Assembly (NCBI GenBank): GCA_003160635.1
Contig: PMLV01000091.1
Span: forward strand, 11,585-47,721
Direction of reading: 5' to 3'
Length of the DNA: 36,137 nucleotides
Source of the DNA: Acidimicrobiaceae bacterium
Lineage (GTDB): Bacteria; Actinomycetota; Acidimicrobiia; Acidimicrobiales; RAAP-2
Positions within the stretch are counted from its first letter, which is position 1. The number at the start of each line of letters is the position of its first letter. Positions 1 to 7,402 of this stretch are shown piece after piece. The notes under the pieces were generated by a model that was given only the letters and a program-made list of their open reading frames with translations, did not search any database and was not told where the DNA came from. Position numbers and translations under genes: made by a program.

Positions 1-1580
1 CTGGGCTGGACGAAGGTGCCTCCGTTGGCGACTGCGTTGTAGGCGTCGAGTACCTGCAGCGTGCTGACGGCGTCGACCTGCCCGATCGGCAGCGACACGT
101 AGTCGGTCGGTTCCCACTGGGCCGCGGTCGCCACCAGCCCGGCCGACTCCCCGGGGAAGTTGAGACCGGTGGGCTTGCCAAAGCCCAAGTTTCCGACTTG
201 GGCCAGCAGGCGTTGCTCTCCGAGGCCCTGGGCGATCTCAGACGTTCCGATATTGGAGGACTGCGCCAGAATCTGGGTGGCGGTGAGGCGCTCCGTCGGG
301 TGCGGCTCGGCATCGTGGAAATTGGAGCCGTCCAGCGATATCTGGTCCGGGACAGAGAAGATGGAGTTCGGGTTGATGAGCCCGTCTTGGAGCGCGGCCG
401 AGAACGTCACCAGTTTGAAGACCGAACCCGGTTCGTAGAGCTGCGTCACCGCATTGTTGTTCGGAGCCTCGTTCACGGCGTCCGTGGGCCCGATCGGAAT
501 CACGCCACCAGCGGCCGCGGTGGTCGCCGGCGGTGCCGCGGTGACCGGGGCCTTGGGGTGGGTCGAAACCAGATTGGCCATGGACAGGATCTGACCTGTC
601 TTCACGTCCATGACGATGGCCGTTCCGCTCAGAGCCTGTGAGGACTCGATCGCCTGGGCCAGGGCCTGCTCGGACTCGTACTGGAGCTGGGTGTCGATGG
701 TCAGCTCCACTCCTTGCCCGGCCCGGCTCGAGACGCGGTCGGCGACGCTCGACGACGGCAGCGCGACACCTGACGGCGACGAGACCAGCATCTCCTTGCC
801 GGCCGTGCCGGCGAGCAACCGGTTGTCGGCGTACTCGATGCCCCCTGCGCCCTGATTGGCGGCGTTGGTGAAACCAAGCACCGGTGCTGCAAGATTCCCA
901 TTTGTCACGACGCGCGTGGAGTCGTCCACCAGCGTGATGCCGGGAATGGCGTCAGCAGCGATCTTCTGACCGTTGCTCTGAGAAATCTGTTTGGCCAGTT
1001 CGACGTACCCGGAAGGACGGTGGAGCTCGGGGGCGAGGGTCGCCGCCGGAATATGGAGGAGCGGAGACAGGGCCAAGGCTGTCTTCATGGGGTGCACGAC
1101 CTGGAAGTCGTCGGCGATCACGTCATCTGTGGGAACCGAGAGTGCGAGGGGCGCTCCGTCTCGGGCGTAGATTCCACCGCGCAGCGAATTCAAGGTGATC
1201 GACTGGTGGGACTCGTTGCGCGCTTGCGTCTGGTAGGTGCCCGAGTGGATGATCTGCACGTCCACGAGGCGGCCGACCATGCAGAGAAGCGCCGCAACCA
1301 AGATCAAGCGCACCACACGGACTCTCCGCTGGAAGGTGCCGCCCGATCCGGGCGTATGGCGCGTCGGCGACGTTCGCGGCCGGGGACGGGGACGGGGACG
1401 GGGACGGGGACGGGGACGGGGCAGCTCGGTGTGCCCGACGTGGGGACGGGGGGCGTTCGTGGTTCGCCGCACGCGTCGTACTGTCTCGACCCGTCGCCGC
1501 CGTTCGGGAGCGTGGATCTCGTTGCGTTCAGGTGAGGCGGCGCGCGCGCGTCCAGTGGTGTGTCGCGTCGTGACGCTCAT
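1..1580 (-). CDS. ftsI: FtsI/PBP2-type peptidoglycan transpeptidase, 3' end cut by window edge
   Basis: Septal class B penicillin-binding protein that crosslinks peptidoglycan at the division site. The ATG at 1580-1578 overlaps the ftsL stop as ATGA. The visible 526 codons give a basic cytoplasmic tail of about 70 residues containing eight consecutive Pro-Arg pairs, one membrane anchor (RLILVAALLCMVGRLVDVQI), then the PBP dimerisation region and the start of the transpeptidase domain. The active-site SxxK is S386-V-F-K389 in EPGSVFK, and the SxN motif is S441-S-N443. The KTG motif would lie beyond position 1. FtsI works with FtsW and the FtsQLB complex, which agrees with the ftsL gene directly upstream. 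The PR tract is unusual (see findings). Family assignment is firm; FtsI rather than another class B PBP rests on the dcw context. Confidence 0.93.
   Translation of the reverse strand, partial: MSVTTRHTTGRARAASPERNEIHAPERRRRVETVRRVRRTTNAPRPHVGHTELPRPRPRPRPRPRPRPRTSPTRHTPGSGGTFQRRVRVVRLILVAALLCMVGRLVDVQIIHSGTYQTQARNESHQSITLNSLRGGIYARDGAPLALSVPTDDVIADDFQVVHPMKTALALSPLLHIPAATLAPELHRPSGYVELAKQISQSNGQKIAADAIPGITLVDDSTRVVTNGNLAAPVLGFTNAANQGAGGIEYADNRLLAGTAGKEMLVSSPSGVALPSSSVADRVSSRAGQGVELTIDTQLQYESEQALAQAIESSQALSGTAIVMDVKTGQILSMANLVSTHPKAPVTAAPPATTAAAGGVIPIGPTDAVNEAPNNNAVTQLYEPGSVFKLVTFSAALQDGLINPNSIFSVPDQISLDGSNFHDAEPHPTERLTATQILAQSSNIGTSEIAQGLGEQRLLAQVGNLGFGKPTGLNFPGESAGLVATAAQWEPTDYVSLPIGQVDAVSTLQVLDAYNAVANGGTFVQP
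1377..1421 (+). repeat. GGGGAC hexanucleotide repeat inside ftsI
   Basis: Six perfect tandem copies of GGGGAC occupy 1382-1417, followed by GGGG. On the coding (minus) strand this reads CGT-CCC repeats, and together with flanking codons it encodes (Pro-Arg)8 in the cytoplasmic tail of FtsI. The unit is a multiple of three, so slippage would change tail length without a frameshift. Confidence 0.9.
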
Positions 1581-2059
1581 TTCGCCACTATCGACGTGGT
1601 CGAGGCACCTGTCGCAGTCGTAGCTGTCGTGGCCCCCGGCGTCACGCTGGGTGCTGGGAGCGGCTTTTGCAATGAAACGGAAGGGAGCTGGGTCACGTGG
1701 CTGGGATGCACCATGTGGAGTTGCGCGGTCGCCGACCCCACAATCCGCGAGGGTGTCTCCAGCTTCGTCACATTCAGCTCTTGCTGGCGATGCTCGCTTT
1801 GCGCAATCTGGAGTTGCTGATCGAGGCGAGACATCCGCACCTGCCCGTTGGCCAGCATGGCTTGCCCGCCCACGACGATCAACAAGGCCACGACGACCAT
1901 GACGACCGGCAGGTACTTGACCAGACGACTGCGGGCGCGGTCTCGACGACGTGAAGGGACAACCTGCAGCGCTGGACGGCCGGAGGAGCTGCGGCCGGGA
2001 TCGTTGTCCGGACGGGAGGTGGCGACCCGCCGAGCGGCACCGGATGACTCGGGCACCAT
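1577..2059 (-). CDS. ftsL: FtsL-like septum formation protein
   Basis: Small bitopic division protein of 160 aa. A cytoplasmic region of about 46 residues rich in Ser, Arg and Pro is followed by one membrane segment (about residues 48-69), a short coiled-coil-like stretch (about 75-100, heptad-like Leu/Ile/Gln), then a Thr/Ala/Pro-rich extracytoplasmic tail. FtsL pairs with FtsB and activates FtsI/FtsW. The sequence itself is poorly conserved, so the call rests on topology and on its place between rsmH and ftsI. The ATG at 2059 overlaps the rsmH stop by one base (TGATG), and its TGA overlaps the ftsI ATG, so translation is probably coupled through three genes. Confidence 0.85.
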   Translation of the reverse strand: MVPESSGAARRVATSRPDNDPGRSSSGRPALQVVPSRRRDRARSRLVKYLPVVMVVVALLIVVGGQAMLANGQVRMSRLDQQLQIAQSEHRQQELNVTKLETPSRIVGSATAQLHMVHPSHVTQLPSVSLQKPLPAPSVTPGATTATTATGASTTSIVAK

Positions 2060-2982
2060 CAAGGAGCCACCGTCCGAGTGATGGCCCGCAGGCGAGCACT
2101 TCCGGCGCGACGGTTGTTCCCGACCTCTTCGTCGCTGGGGCGATGGGCGCCGCGGAACACCAACTGGTGCTGCGCCACGGCACCGCACACGCAGGGCATG
2201 GCCGGGGGGCAGGTGCACCCACCGGTGGTGGCGCGAGTGAAGATCTGCTTGGTCAGGCGATCCTCGCCCGAGTGGTAGCTGATCACGGCACAGCGCCCCC
2301 CGACGGCAAGTCGCTCCAGGGCAACCGGAAGGGCCATCGCCAGCTCTCCCAGTTCGTCGTTCACGGCGATGCGCAAGGCCTGGAACACCCGCTTGGCGGG
2401 ATGGCCCCTCCGGCGGACCGCCGCCGGTACGGCTGAAGCCACGACATCGGCCAGCTGGATGGTCGAGGTGAGAGGGCGGGCCCTCACGATGGCTCGCGCG
2501 ATCCGCCCGGACAGGCGACCCTCACCATTCTCTCGAAAGAGTTCGGCCAGCGCGCCCTCGGGGAGCTCATTGACCAACTGCGCCGCCGTCTTGCCCATCG
2601 AAAGGTCCATGCGCATGTCGATGGGGGCATCCGCACGATAGGAGAAGCCCCGTTCGGCCCGGTCGAGCTGGGGCGAGCTCACGCCGAGGTCGAACAGCAC
2701 CCCTGACAATGGTCCGGAGGCGACATCGGCCAGTGCCGAGAAGGCGGCATGGACCAGCGTGACCCGGTCACCAAATGGGGCCAGCCGCTCGGCGGCCGCA
2801 GCGAGCGCCTCGGCGTCGCGATCGAGCCCGATGACCTGGAGTCCGGCATGCGCGGCCAACAGGGCCTCGCTGTGGCCCCCGTGACCGACCGTGGCGTCAA
2901 TGAGCACGCCCGGGGGCACCGGTGCAAAGAGCGCAACAACTTCGTCGCGCAGGACGGGAACGTGTTCGAACGAATGGACCAT
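2059..2982 (-). CDS. rsmH: 16S rRNA (cytosine1402-N4)-methyltransferase RsmH
   Basis: SAM-dependent methyltransferase of 307 aa that modifies C1402 of 16S rRNA (old name MraW). The N-terminus MVHSFEHVPVL followed by IDATVGHGGHS is the family's typical beginning, with the SAM-binding loop in GHGGHS. Further family blocks are FDLGVSSPQLD, GFSYRADAPIDMRMD, FQALRIAVNDEL and VISYHSGEDR. The reading frame stays open upstream through mraZ, but homology places the start at ATG 2982, preceded by a G-rich sequence (GGGGGGCTGCAG). A 155-bp spacer separates it from mraZ, longer than usual in this cluster. Confidence 0.95.
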   Translation of the reverse strand: MVHSFEHVPVLRDEVVALFAPVPPGVLIDATVGHGGHSEALLAAHAGLQVIGLDRDAEALAAAAERLAPFGDRVTLVHAAFSALADVASGPLSGVLFDLGVSSPQLDRAERGFSYRADAPIDMRMDLSMGKTAAQLVNELPEGALAELFRENGEGRLSGRIARAIVRARPLTSTIQLADVVASAVPAAVRRRGHPAKRVFQALRIAVNDELGELAMALPVALERLAVGGRCAVISYHSGEDRLTKQIFTRATTGGCTCPPAMPCVCGAVAQHQLVFRGAHRPSDEEVGNNRRAGSARLRAITRTVAP

Positions 2983-3045
2983 CTGCAGCCCCCCGACTGG
3001 TTGGAAGAGCGAAGGGTGAGTTCCCGATCGACCTGCGGGGAAGAG

Positions 3046-3064
3046 GGTGGAGTGATCTTCCACC
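3046..3064 (-). other. stem-loop in the mraZ-rsmH spacer
   Basis: Plus-strand GGTGGA (3046-3051) and TCCACC (3059-3064) form a perfect 6-bp inverted repeat around a 7-nt loop. The segment GGAGTGATC (3049-3057) is also perfectly complementary to GATCACTCC (3136-3144), which overlaps the mraZ stop codon. The two pairings exclude each other. A role in rsmH expression is only a possibility. Confidence 0.35.
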
Positions 3065-3137
3065 GCGCCGGTCGAGGAGCTGCACATGGTCCAGCGAGCA
3101 TTCGCCGTTGCTATGCGATTCAAGAGTTTCGGTGCGA

Positions 3138-3572
3138 TCACTCCTTTGCATCTGTCTCGTCGTCGCCGTCGAGAAGCCAACTTTCCTCCGGAAGGACTCG
3201 TTCGGCCCACGAGGCCGGGTTCCACAGCTCCACACGATCGATGGCCCCGTGCACCAGTACCTCGTTCTCCAATCCGGCGAATGCGCGCAGATGGGCCGGA
3301 ATCGCCATGCGTCCTTGTCGATCGATCTCCACCTCGTGAGAGCTCGACGCCCACAACCGCGCCCTGTTGCGGTTGGCGCGGCCCGACTCGGCCCGCTCCT
3401 GCATGACGGCCATCTGACGATCGAATTCGCCGGGTGTCCATAGGGCGAGACAGCCCTCGGACTGCTGGGCCAGATAGCCGCCTCGCTCGAACTGGGCGCG
3501 GAACTTGGCGGGCAGGATCACCCTGCCCTTGATATCGAGCGAATGCTCGTATCTCCCCACGAATCCTGCCAC
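3138..3572 (-). CDS. mraZ: Transcriptional regulator MraZ
   Basis: Division-cluster DNA-binding protein of 144 aa with two SpoVT/AbrB-like repeats: residues about 5-50 (FVGRYEHSLDIKGRVILPAKFR) and about 77-120 (SSHEVEIDRQGRMAIPAHLR). Both carry the D-x-x-GR-(V/M)-x-(L/I)P-A core that defines MraZ. It normally forms a ring-shaped oligomer and binds short direct repeats in its own promoter to control the dcw cluster. Such repeats are present at 3611-3660. The ATG at 3572 gives the family's usual N-terminus. First gene of the mraZ-rsmH-ftsL-ftsI run. Confidence 0.96.
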   Translation of the reverse strand: MAGFVGRYEHSLDIKGRVILPAKFRAQFERGGYLAQQSEGCLALWTPGEFDRQMAVMQERAESGRANRNRARLWASSSHEVEIDRQGRMAIPAHLRAFAGLENEVLVHGAIDRVELWNPASWAERVLPEESWLLDGDDETDAKE

Positions 3573-3610
3573 TGGCTAGATCTCCCACCGACGCTCCCTG
3601 AATTGCGTCC

Positions 3611-3660
3611 TTGAACGCCCCTCTACTCCATTTCGCGCCACTCTACGCCCTTTCCCTCCA
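3611..3660 (-). repeat. five 10-bp-periodic MraZ-box-like direct repeats
   Basis: Read on the minus strand, the pentamers TGGAG, GGGCG, TGGCG, TGGAG and GGGCG occur at exactly 10-bp intervals (plus-strand 3656-3660, 3646-3650, 3636-3640, 3626-3630, 3616-3620). The consensus is (T/G)GG(A/C)G. MraZ is known to bind TGGG-type repeats spaced by about one helical turn upstream of mraZ. Position over the promoter suggests autorepression. Confidence 0.7.
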
Positions 3661-3668
3661 CCAATCAA
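3640..3668 (-). promoter_or_regulatory. mraZ operon promoter
   Basis: On the minus strand a -35 box TTGATT (3668-3663), a 17-bp spacer and a -10 box TAGAGT (3645-3640) form a well-spaced sigma70-type promoter. Transcription would begin near 3633, leaving a 5' UTR of about 60 nt before the mraZ ATG at 3572. The MraZ-box-like repeats cover the spacer, the -10 and the start site. Confidence 0.7.
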
Positions 3669-4035
3669 CCACCAGCACCCCCATGACTCCCGTCGGCACC
3701 CTTCTCGCAACCATGGCCACTGCGCCGCGCGTCCGAATGGCGAGAAGGCCAGCTCAACTGGTGCAAGAGGTGATGGGGCCGTCGTTGGTGGAGACGTCGA
3801 GCCACCTGCAGGTGACCGCGGGCGACAGCCGGGACGGCTCCGCTCCGAGCCGAAAGAAGATCTGCGGCGCCGCCCGGACTACGAGGAGCGCGTCAGGGGA
3901 CAGAGAGAATCAGGAAAGTCGAGACGGACGAACGCGAGACCGAATGACCGAGACAAAGAGTGAACGAGGGCCGACCGATCGGACGTCAGCCCAAAGAGAT
4001 CGACGCACCCCAGAAGGGGCAACCGCGTGGGCCCG
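3669..4035. other. gene-free stretch upstream of the mraZ promoter
   Basis: The 367 bp between the mraZ promoter and the end of the ligase gene hold no convincing coding frame. About 3870-3965 is markedly purine-rich on the plus strand. Small symmetric elements are CACCTGCAGGTG (3803-3814), a GGCTC/GAGCC stem with 6-nt loop (3836-3851) and a CCCC-AGAA-GGGG stem (4008-4019) close behind the ligase stop. I do not recognise an RNA family; RNase P RNA motifs were looked for and not found. Confidence 0.5.
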
Positions 4036-4725
4036 TCACGAACGACCCTCTCCCCAGGCGGGAAAGGATGACAGGAGAACCTTCCCCAAGCGGGTGCTCT
4101 CCGCTCCCGCAAGAGGCAGTTCGTCAAGCCCGGTCGCCACGCCGGCCACGCTCCTCAAGAGCTCCTCTCGCGACACCCCGTCCACGTGGAGGAGCTCGAC
4201 CAGAGGGCCTGGGTCCCAACGGGTGTAGGCACAGGTGTGAAAGAGGGCACCCTCCTTCCCGCGCCATTGGGACACGCCCATCACCTTGCGTTCGTGATGG
4301 AACACCTCGCCCGGACCCTTGCCCGAGAAGCACACGATGGCACCGTGCTCCCCTGACACGGCCGGGCCCTCATGGACAACGCACTCGCAGGCGCCGAACG
4401 AAGCCAACGCAGTTGCCCACCAGCGACCCACCCAGTCCGCGGCAACTCCGACATCGGCTTCCCACAGTGGATCCCCTCGAGGAATCCAGGCATCGATCCA
4501 CAGATGATCACCCGGACGGAGGAGGACGGCGCCCCCGCCCCCTCGGCGTCGAACAACTTCCGCACCGAGCTCGGAGGCCCGCTGCGCATCGACGATCTCG
4601 GGGCGCTGGGTGCTGCCGAGCACCAACGTCGGATGGTTCACCTTTCTCAGCAGGGCGTGTCGAGTCTCGAGAACCCGGAATTCCTCTACGCCGAACAGCG
4701 AGCCCGAGCCCGACTCAGTGCCCAC
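4036..4725 (-). CDS. Lipoate-protein ligase A-like (BPL/LPL catalytic domain) protein
   Basis: About 229 aa from GTG 4725. The core VLGSTQ...VVRRRGGGGAVLLRPGDHLWID matches the cofactor-binding RRxSGGGA loop of the biotin/lipoate A/B ligase family, with Gly in place of the usual Ser. The downstream RKVMGVSQWR holds the conserved lysine that contacts the acyl-adenylate in LplA. Members attach lipoate or octanoate to carrier proteins; the true substrate cannot be told here. The frame stays open upstream to 4938, but that extension runs into the HNH gene. The GTG at 4725 leaves a family-like N-terminus (GVEEFRVLETR); a TTG at 4782 overlapping the HNH stop is the alternative. Confidence 0.82.
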   Translation of the reverse strand: MGTESGSGSLFGVEEFRVLETRHALLRKVNHPTLVLGSTQRPEIVDAQRASELGAEVVRRRGGGGAVLLRPGDHLWIDAWIPRGDPLWEADVGVAADWVGRWWATALASFGACECVVHEGPAVSGEHGAIVCFSGKGPGEVFHHERKVMGVSQWRGKEGALFHTCAYTRWDPGPLVELLHVDGVSREELLRSVAGVATGLDELPLAGAESTRLGKVLLSSFPAWGEGRS

Positions 4726-4778
4726 CGCGACGTCAGAGCAAGACTGCGAGACCGTTTCCCGATGCTCGGCCGGTTGCG

Positions 4779-5285
4779 TCAAGAGGCCGCAGCAAGATAC
4801 GGCTCCCAAAGGGGGTCGACATCGGAGAGGTGACGAAGGCGCCACAGGTACCCGTCGGGAGGCGCCGGCTTCACTCGCAACGTCCACCCCAACTCGGAGA
4901 GAAGCAAGTCGGCCTTGGTCAGGTTGTCGCGCTTGCATGCGGCCACCACGTTTGACCAGTCGTGCGTGCCCCCCCTACTGCGGGGAATGACGTGATCAAT
5001 GGTGTCGGCCGGCTCGGAACAGTAGACGCATATGCCGCCATCCCTGCGCAGCACCGAGCGTCTCGTCACGGGAGGCGTGCGAGCCCAGCGCGGAATGCGC
5101 ACCATATGGGCCAGGCGCACGATGGAGGGAACGTCGACATCGAGCGAGGCCGAGTGGAAGACCGAGCAGTCTTCCCGAAATGCCACGGGCTCGGCGCGAC
5201 CGGCCAGGACCAGAACGACCGCTCGACGATCGGATACGAGTGCCAACGGCTCATACGTCGCATTGAGCAGAAGCACCCGCTCCAT
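4779..5285 (-). CDS. HNH endonuclease family protein
   Basis: 168 aa. The N-terminal part (MERVLLLNATYEPLALVSDRRA) is a conserved beginning of a widespread actinobacterial HNH family. The HNH zinc-finger domain spans about residues 76-125: C86-V-Y-C89 and a later C117 as probable structural zinc ligands, D97-H98 (DHVIPRSRGG) as the catalytic block, and H108-D-W-S-N112. The biological role of this family is not established; it is often a housekeeping neighbour and not a phage gene. The start is ATG 5285, with no clear Shine-Dalgarno sequence. Confidence 0.88.
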   Translation of the reverse strand: MERVLLLNATYEPLALVSDRRAVVLVLAGRAEPVAFREDCSVFHSASLDVDVPSIVRLAHMVRIPRWARTPPVTRRSVLRRDGGICVYCSEPADTIDHVIPRSRGGTHDWSNVVAACKRDNLTKADLLLSELGWTLRVKPAPPDGYLWRLRHLSDVDPLWEPYLAAAS

Positions 5286-5396
5286 GGTCAGGGCACCAAA
5301 AAGGGGCGTATGGGGGCCGGCGGCGGGACCGGGGCTCGGCGAACGGCCCAGCTGAAGTTGGCTCCAACCATCAAAGACGTCACAACGCTTGAGAGG

Positions 5397-5705
5397 CTAC
5401 CCGCGGCGGGGGCGGGTCCTTCGACACCATCGGAGATACGCCAGGACATCGTCACGCCCCAAGACCGCCTCTCGCCCCGTGCCACCGAACGCGGTGACCA
5501 ACCGGAAATCCCAGTACGCGTCGCCGGGGACGGGCAGAAACGGGGGGCGGCGCCACCACCCTCGACGAGAAAGTCGGGCCAGGGCAGCGAGCCCGGCCCA
5601 CCAGAGCGACGGGTGAGAAGCGACCGTCGAGAGGACAACGGCGACGTCTCTCCCCCTTCGGCGCCCCGCACTTTCCGCCTGAGCCCCCGTCGCCCATTCG
5701 CTCAC
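5397..5705 (-). CDS. Conserved 102-aa protein of unknown function
   Basis: The GTG at 5705-5703 overlaps the stop of the ROK kinase gene by four bases (GTGA), so the two are probably translationally coupled. The protein has a short basic N-terminus, then HPSLWWAGLAALARLSRRGWWRRPPFLPVPGDAY, and ends in a DVLAYLRWCRRTRPR tail. The Trp/Arg-rich GWWRRPPFLPVP block resembles small proteins I recall from many actinobacteria, always without assigned function. It could be peripheral to the membrane, but no true membrane span is visible. Confidence 0.78.
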   Translation of the reverse strand: MSEWATGAQAESAGRRRGRDVAVVLSTVASHPSLWWAGLAALARLSRRGWWRRPPFLPVPGDAYWDFRLVTAFGGTGREAVLGRDDVLAYLRWCRRTRPRRG

Positions 5706-6598
5706 GAGGAACCGTCCACGCCGCGCCACCCCACGCACCCCGCCCCTATCAGGGGCCCCTTGTCACCCAGGGCTCCCGGCACGATTTTGGCCCCCCGGGC
5801 AAAGTCGAGCCCGCAGCGGAGCTCAACCTCACGTTGCGCGGCGACGAAGAAGGGCTCACCGAAGCCCAATGCCACCGATCCGCTGACGATGGCGAGCGGG
5901 AGGTCGAGCAGGTTCACCACGGATGCCACGGCGCGACCAACCAAGGTTCCGGTTCGTTCGACGACGTCCGGCGGCGCCTCTTCCGCCGGCTGGCCCATGA
6001 TCGCGGCAAGGGCGGTGCCGGACGCCTCCGCCTCGAGACAACCCCGGCCTCCGCACGCGCAGGGACGACCGTCCGGCACGACGATGACATGCCCTATGTG
6101 TCCGGCGTTGCCGAGACGACCCCCGAGTGGTCGTCCATCGACGAACAGCCCACCGCCGATGCCCGTCGATACGACCATGGCGATGAAGTTGGCCTGCCCG
6201 GCCCCGGCACCGATCCAGCCCTCGGCCAAGGCCAGTGCCTTGGCATCGTTGTCCACGAAGGTCGGCACGGCCGTCAGCTCCTGCAACCGTGCCCGCAACG
6301 GGAAACCCCTCCATCCCGCGATGTTCAAGGGCGAAACGGTCTCGCCGTCCGGGCTCATTGGTCCCCCGCACCCCACCCCGCACACAGCGATCGGAGCCCT
6401 GCCATCGGGGCCGGATCTGACCTCTTGCACGAGCTGGACGACGGTCTGCCACAGCTTCTCCTCATCCGCCCCGGCATGACCCGAGGTATGGGGAGTCGGG
6501 GCCTGCACCCGATGACGGAGATCTCCGCTGCGGTCCACGAGTGCGGCCGCCATCTTCGTGCCACCGATATCCACCGCGAGCGCGAGGTCAGTCACCAC
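5702..6598 (-). CDS. ROK-family sugar kinase (glucokinase-like)
   Basis: 298 aa. ATP-dependent phosphorylation of a hexose, most likely glucose or a relative. Features: phosphate-binding loop DIGGTK (10-15), catalytic D118 in VDNDAK, ROK signature NAGHIGHV (164-171) and zinc site C180-A-C182-x4-C187 with H170. Many glucokinases have Glu where H167 stands in the GHIGH element, so substrate preference is uncertain. The start is GTG 6598, with another GTG directly after it. The gene precedes the 102-aa protein with a 4-nt overlap and follows the DUF3040 gene by 57 bp. Confidence 0.88.
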   Translation of the reverse strand: MVTDLALAVDIGGTKMAAALVDRSGDLRHRVQAPTPHTSGHAGADEEKLWQTVVQLVQEVRSGPDGRAPIAVCGVGCGGPMSPDGETVSPLNIAGWRGFPLRARLQELTAVPTFVDNDAKALALAEGWIGAGAGQANFIAMVVSTGIGGGLFVDGRPLGGRLGNAGHIGHVIVVPDGRPCACGGRGCLEAEASGTALAAIMGQPAEEAPPDVVERTGTLVGRAVASVVNLLDLPLAIVSGSVALGFGEPFFVAAQREVELRCGLDFARGAKIVPGALGDKGPLIGAGCVGWRGVDGSS

Positions 6599-6655
6599 GA
6601 CCTCACCGCCGACGGTACGGCACGGAAACGACGTGCGGGTAACCCCGCGGGAAAA

Positions 6656-7060
6656 TCAGTTCTCTCGCCGGTGGAACCTGGTGCGGAACCAGTCACGTGC
6701 TTCGGTGACCGCGCCCTCGAAGCCGCTCGACGCCGCGGACGCCTTCGACTGCTCACCGTCTCTCGCCCGAGTGAGGTCATGCCATCCGGCCCGGCCCATA
6801 CGACGGAGATTGCGCTCGAACACGACAGCGGAACCGAACATGATCACGACACCGATGAAGCCCAGCACCGGCGTCTTTGCGAAGAACGCAATGAGAACGA
6901 CCACGCCAAGGACGAAGCTCACCGCCGCCCACTTGCAATAGCGACCGGCGTGGCGGTACACGGACTCGGAGCGGACCCGCTCGGCGAATTCGGGGTCCTG
7001 GCGAACCAAGGACTCCTCGAGCTCGGCCAGTATCCGCTGCTCGTGCTCAGAAAGAGGCAC
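6656..7060 (-). CDS. DUF3040 family membrane protein
   Basis: 134 aa from GTG 7060. It opens with the DUF3040 hallmark PLSEHEQRILAELEESLVRQDPEFA, followed by two hydrophobic helices (AAVSFVLGVVVLIAFFA and VLGFIGVVIMFGSAVVF) and a charged cytoplasmic tail. A G-rich stretch (GGGGGGTG) lies just upstream. DUF3040 proteins are actinobacterial and commonly sit near mraZ, as in mycobacteria. Their role is unknown; a link to the division or envelope machinery is suggested only by synteny. Confidence 0.85.
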   Translation of the reverse strand: MPLSEHEQRILAELEESLVRQDPEFAERVRSESVYRHAGRYCKWAAVSFVLGVVVLIAFFAKTPVLGFIGVVIMFGSAVVFERNLRRMGRAGWHDLTRARDGEQSKASAASSGFEGAVTEARDWFRTRFHRREN

Positions 7061-7402
7061 GACCCACACCCCCCAAGCCTGGATGTATCCCGCCTGATCC
7101 AGCGACCAACCTGTTAGTGGCGACCATGCACCATCCATATTTGCACGCCTGCAGAACAGAGACAATGTGTCCGTGCCCCTTTGACTGGTGCCTCGCCCCT
7201 ACCACGACTGTCAGCTTACGGGCAGGGCGACGCATTCGGGACGCGGCGGACCCCCTTTCCTGCCTTGCCGTGCCGAGGCCGGGGGCCGCAGTCAGGGGGC
7301 CGCTCGCCGTGAGCCCAGGAGCCGCTAAGCAGGAGGTATGGTGCCCGCCTTCCCTCCGGCTCCCCGCGTTCTGCTATGAGATGGGTCCGAAAAGGAGAAC
7401 CC
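7061..7402. other. 342-bp divergent intergenic region
   Basis: Lies between the leftward DUF3040 gene and the rightward acyl-CoA synthetase gene and must hold promoters for both. I cannot pick a convincing -35/-10 pair. A 9-bp direct repeat GGGGGCCGC occurs at 7281-7289 and 7295-7303. The AT-richer patch around 7120-7165 is the likeliest place for the leftward promoter. The ribosome-binding site AAAAGGAGA at 7390-7398 decides the synthetase start. Confidence 0.45.

Noticed and set aside
1237..1623. Gly-Arg repeat protein on the plus strand
   Set aside because: It is the reverse reading of the GGGGAC repeat within ftsI; no start signal or homology.
2983..3588. N-terminal extension of rsmH through mraZ
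   Set aside because: The frame is open, but it covers mraZ on the same strand, and RsmH homology starts at MVHSFEHVP.
3795..3970. possible RNase P RNA near mraZ
   Set aside because: A GGAAAGTC-like piece occurs near 3911, but the other conserved RNase P blocks and the long-range helices could not be found.
3879..4127. 82-codon minus-strand frame reaching past the ligase gene
   Set aside because: Shares its 5' half with the ligase gene in another frame and lacks a ribosome site or family features.
4962..6479. 505-codon open frame on the plus strand
   Set aside because: Antisense to the HNH, 102-aa and ROK genes, which have clear protein families. The frame is Pro/Arg/Ser-rich nonsense typical of GC-rich shadows.
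7338..7379. 13-residue leader frame (ATG 7338, TGA overlapping an ATG) directly after AGGAGGT
   Set aside because: The ribosome site is too close to the ATG and the peptide has no attenuator-like codon run. The acyl-CoA synthetase has its own good site at 7390-7398.
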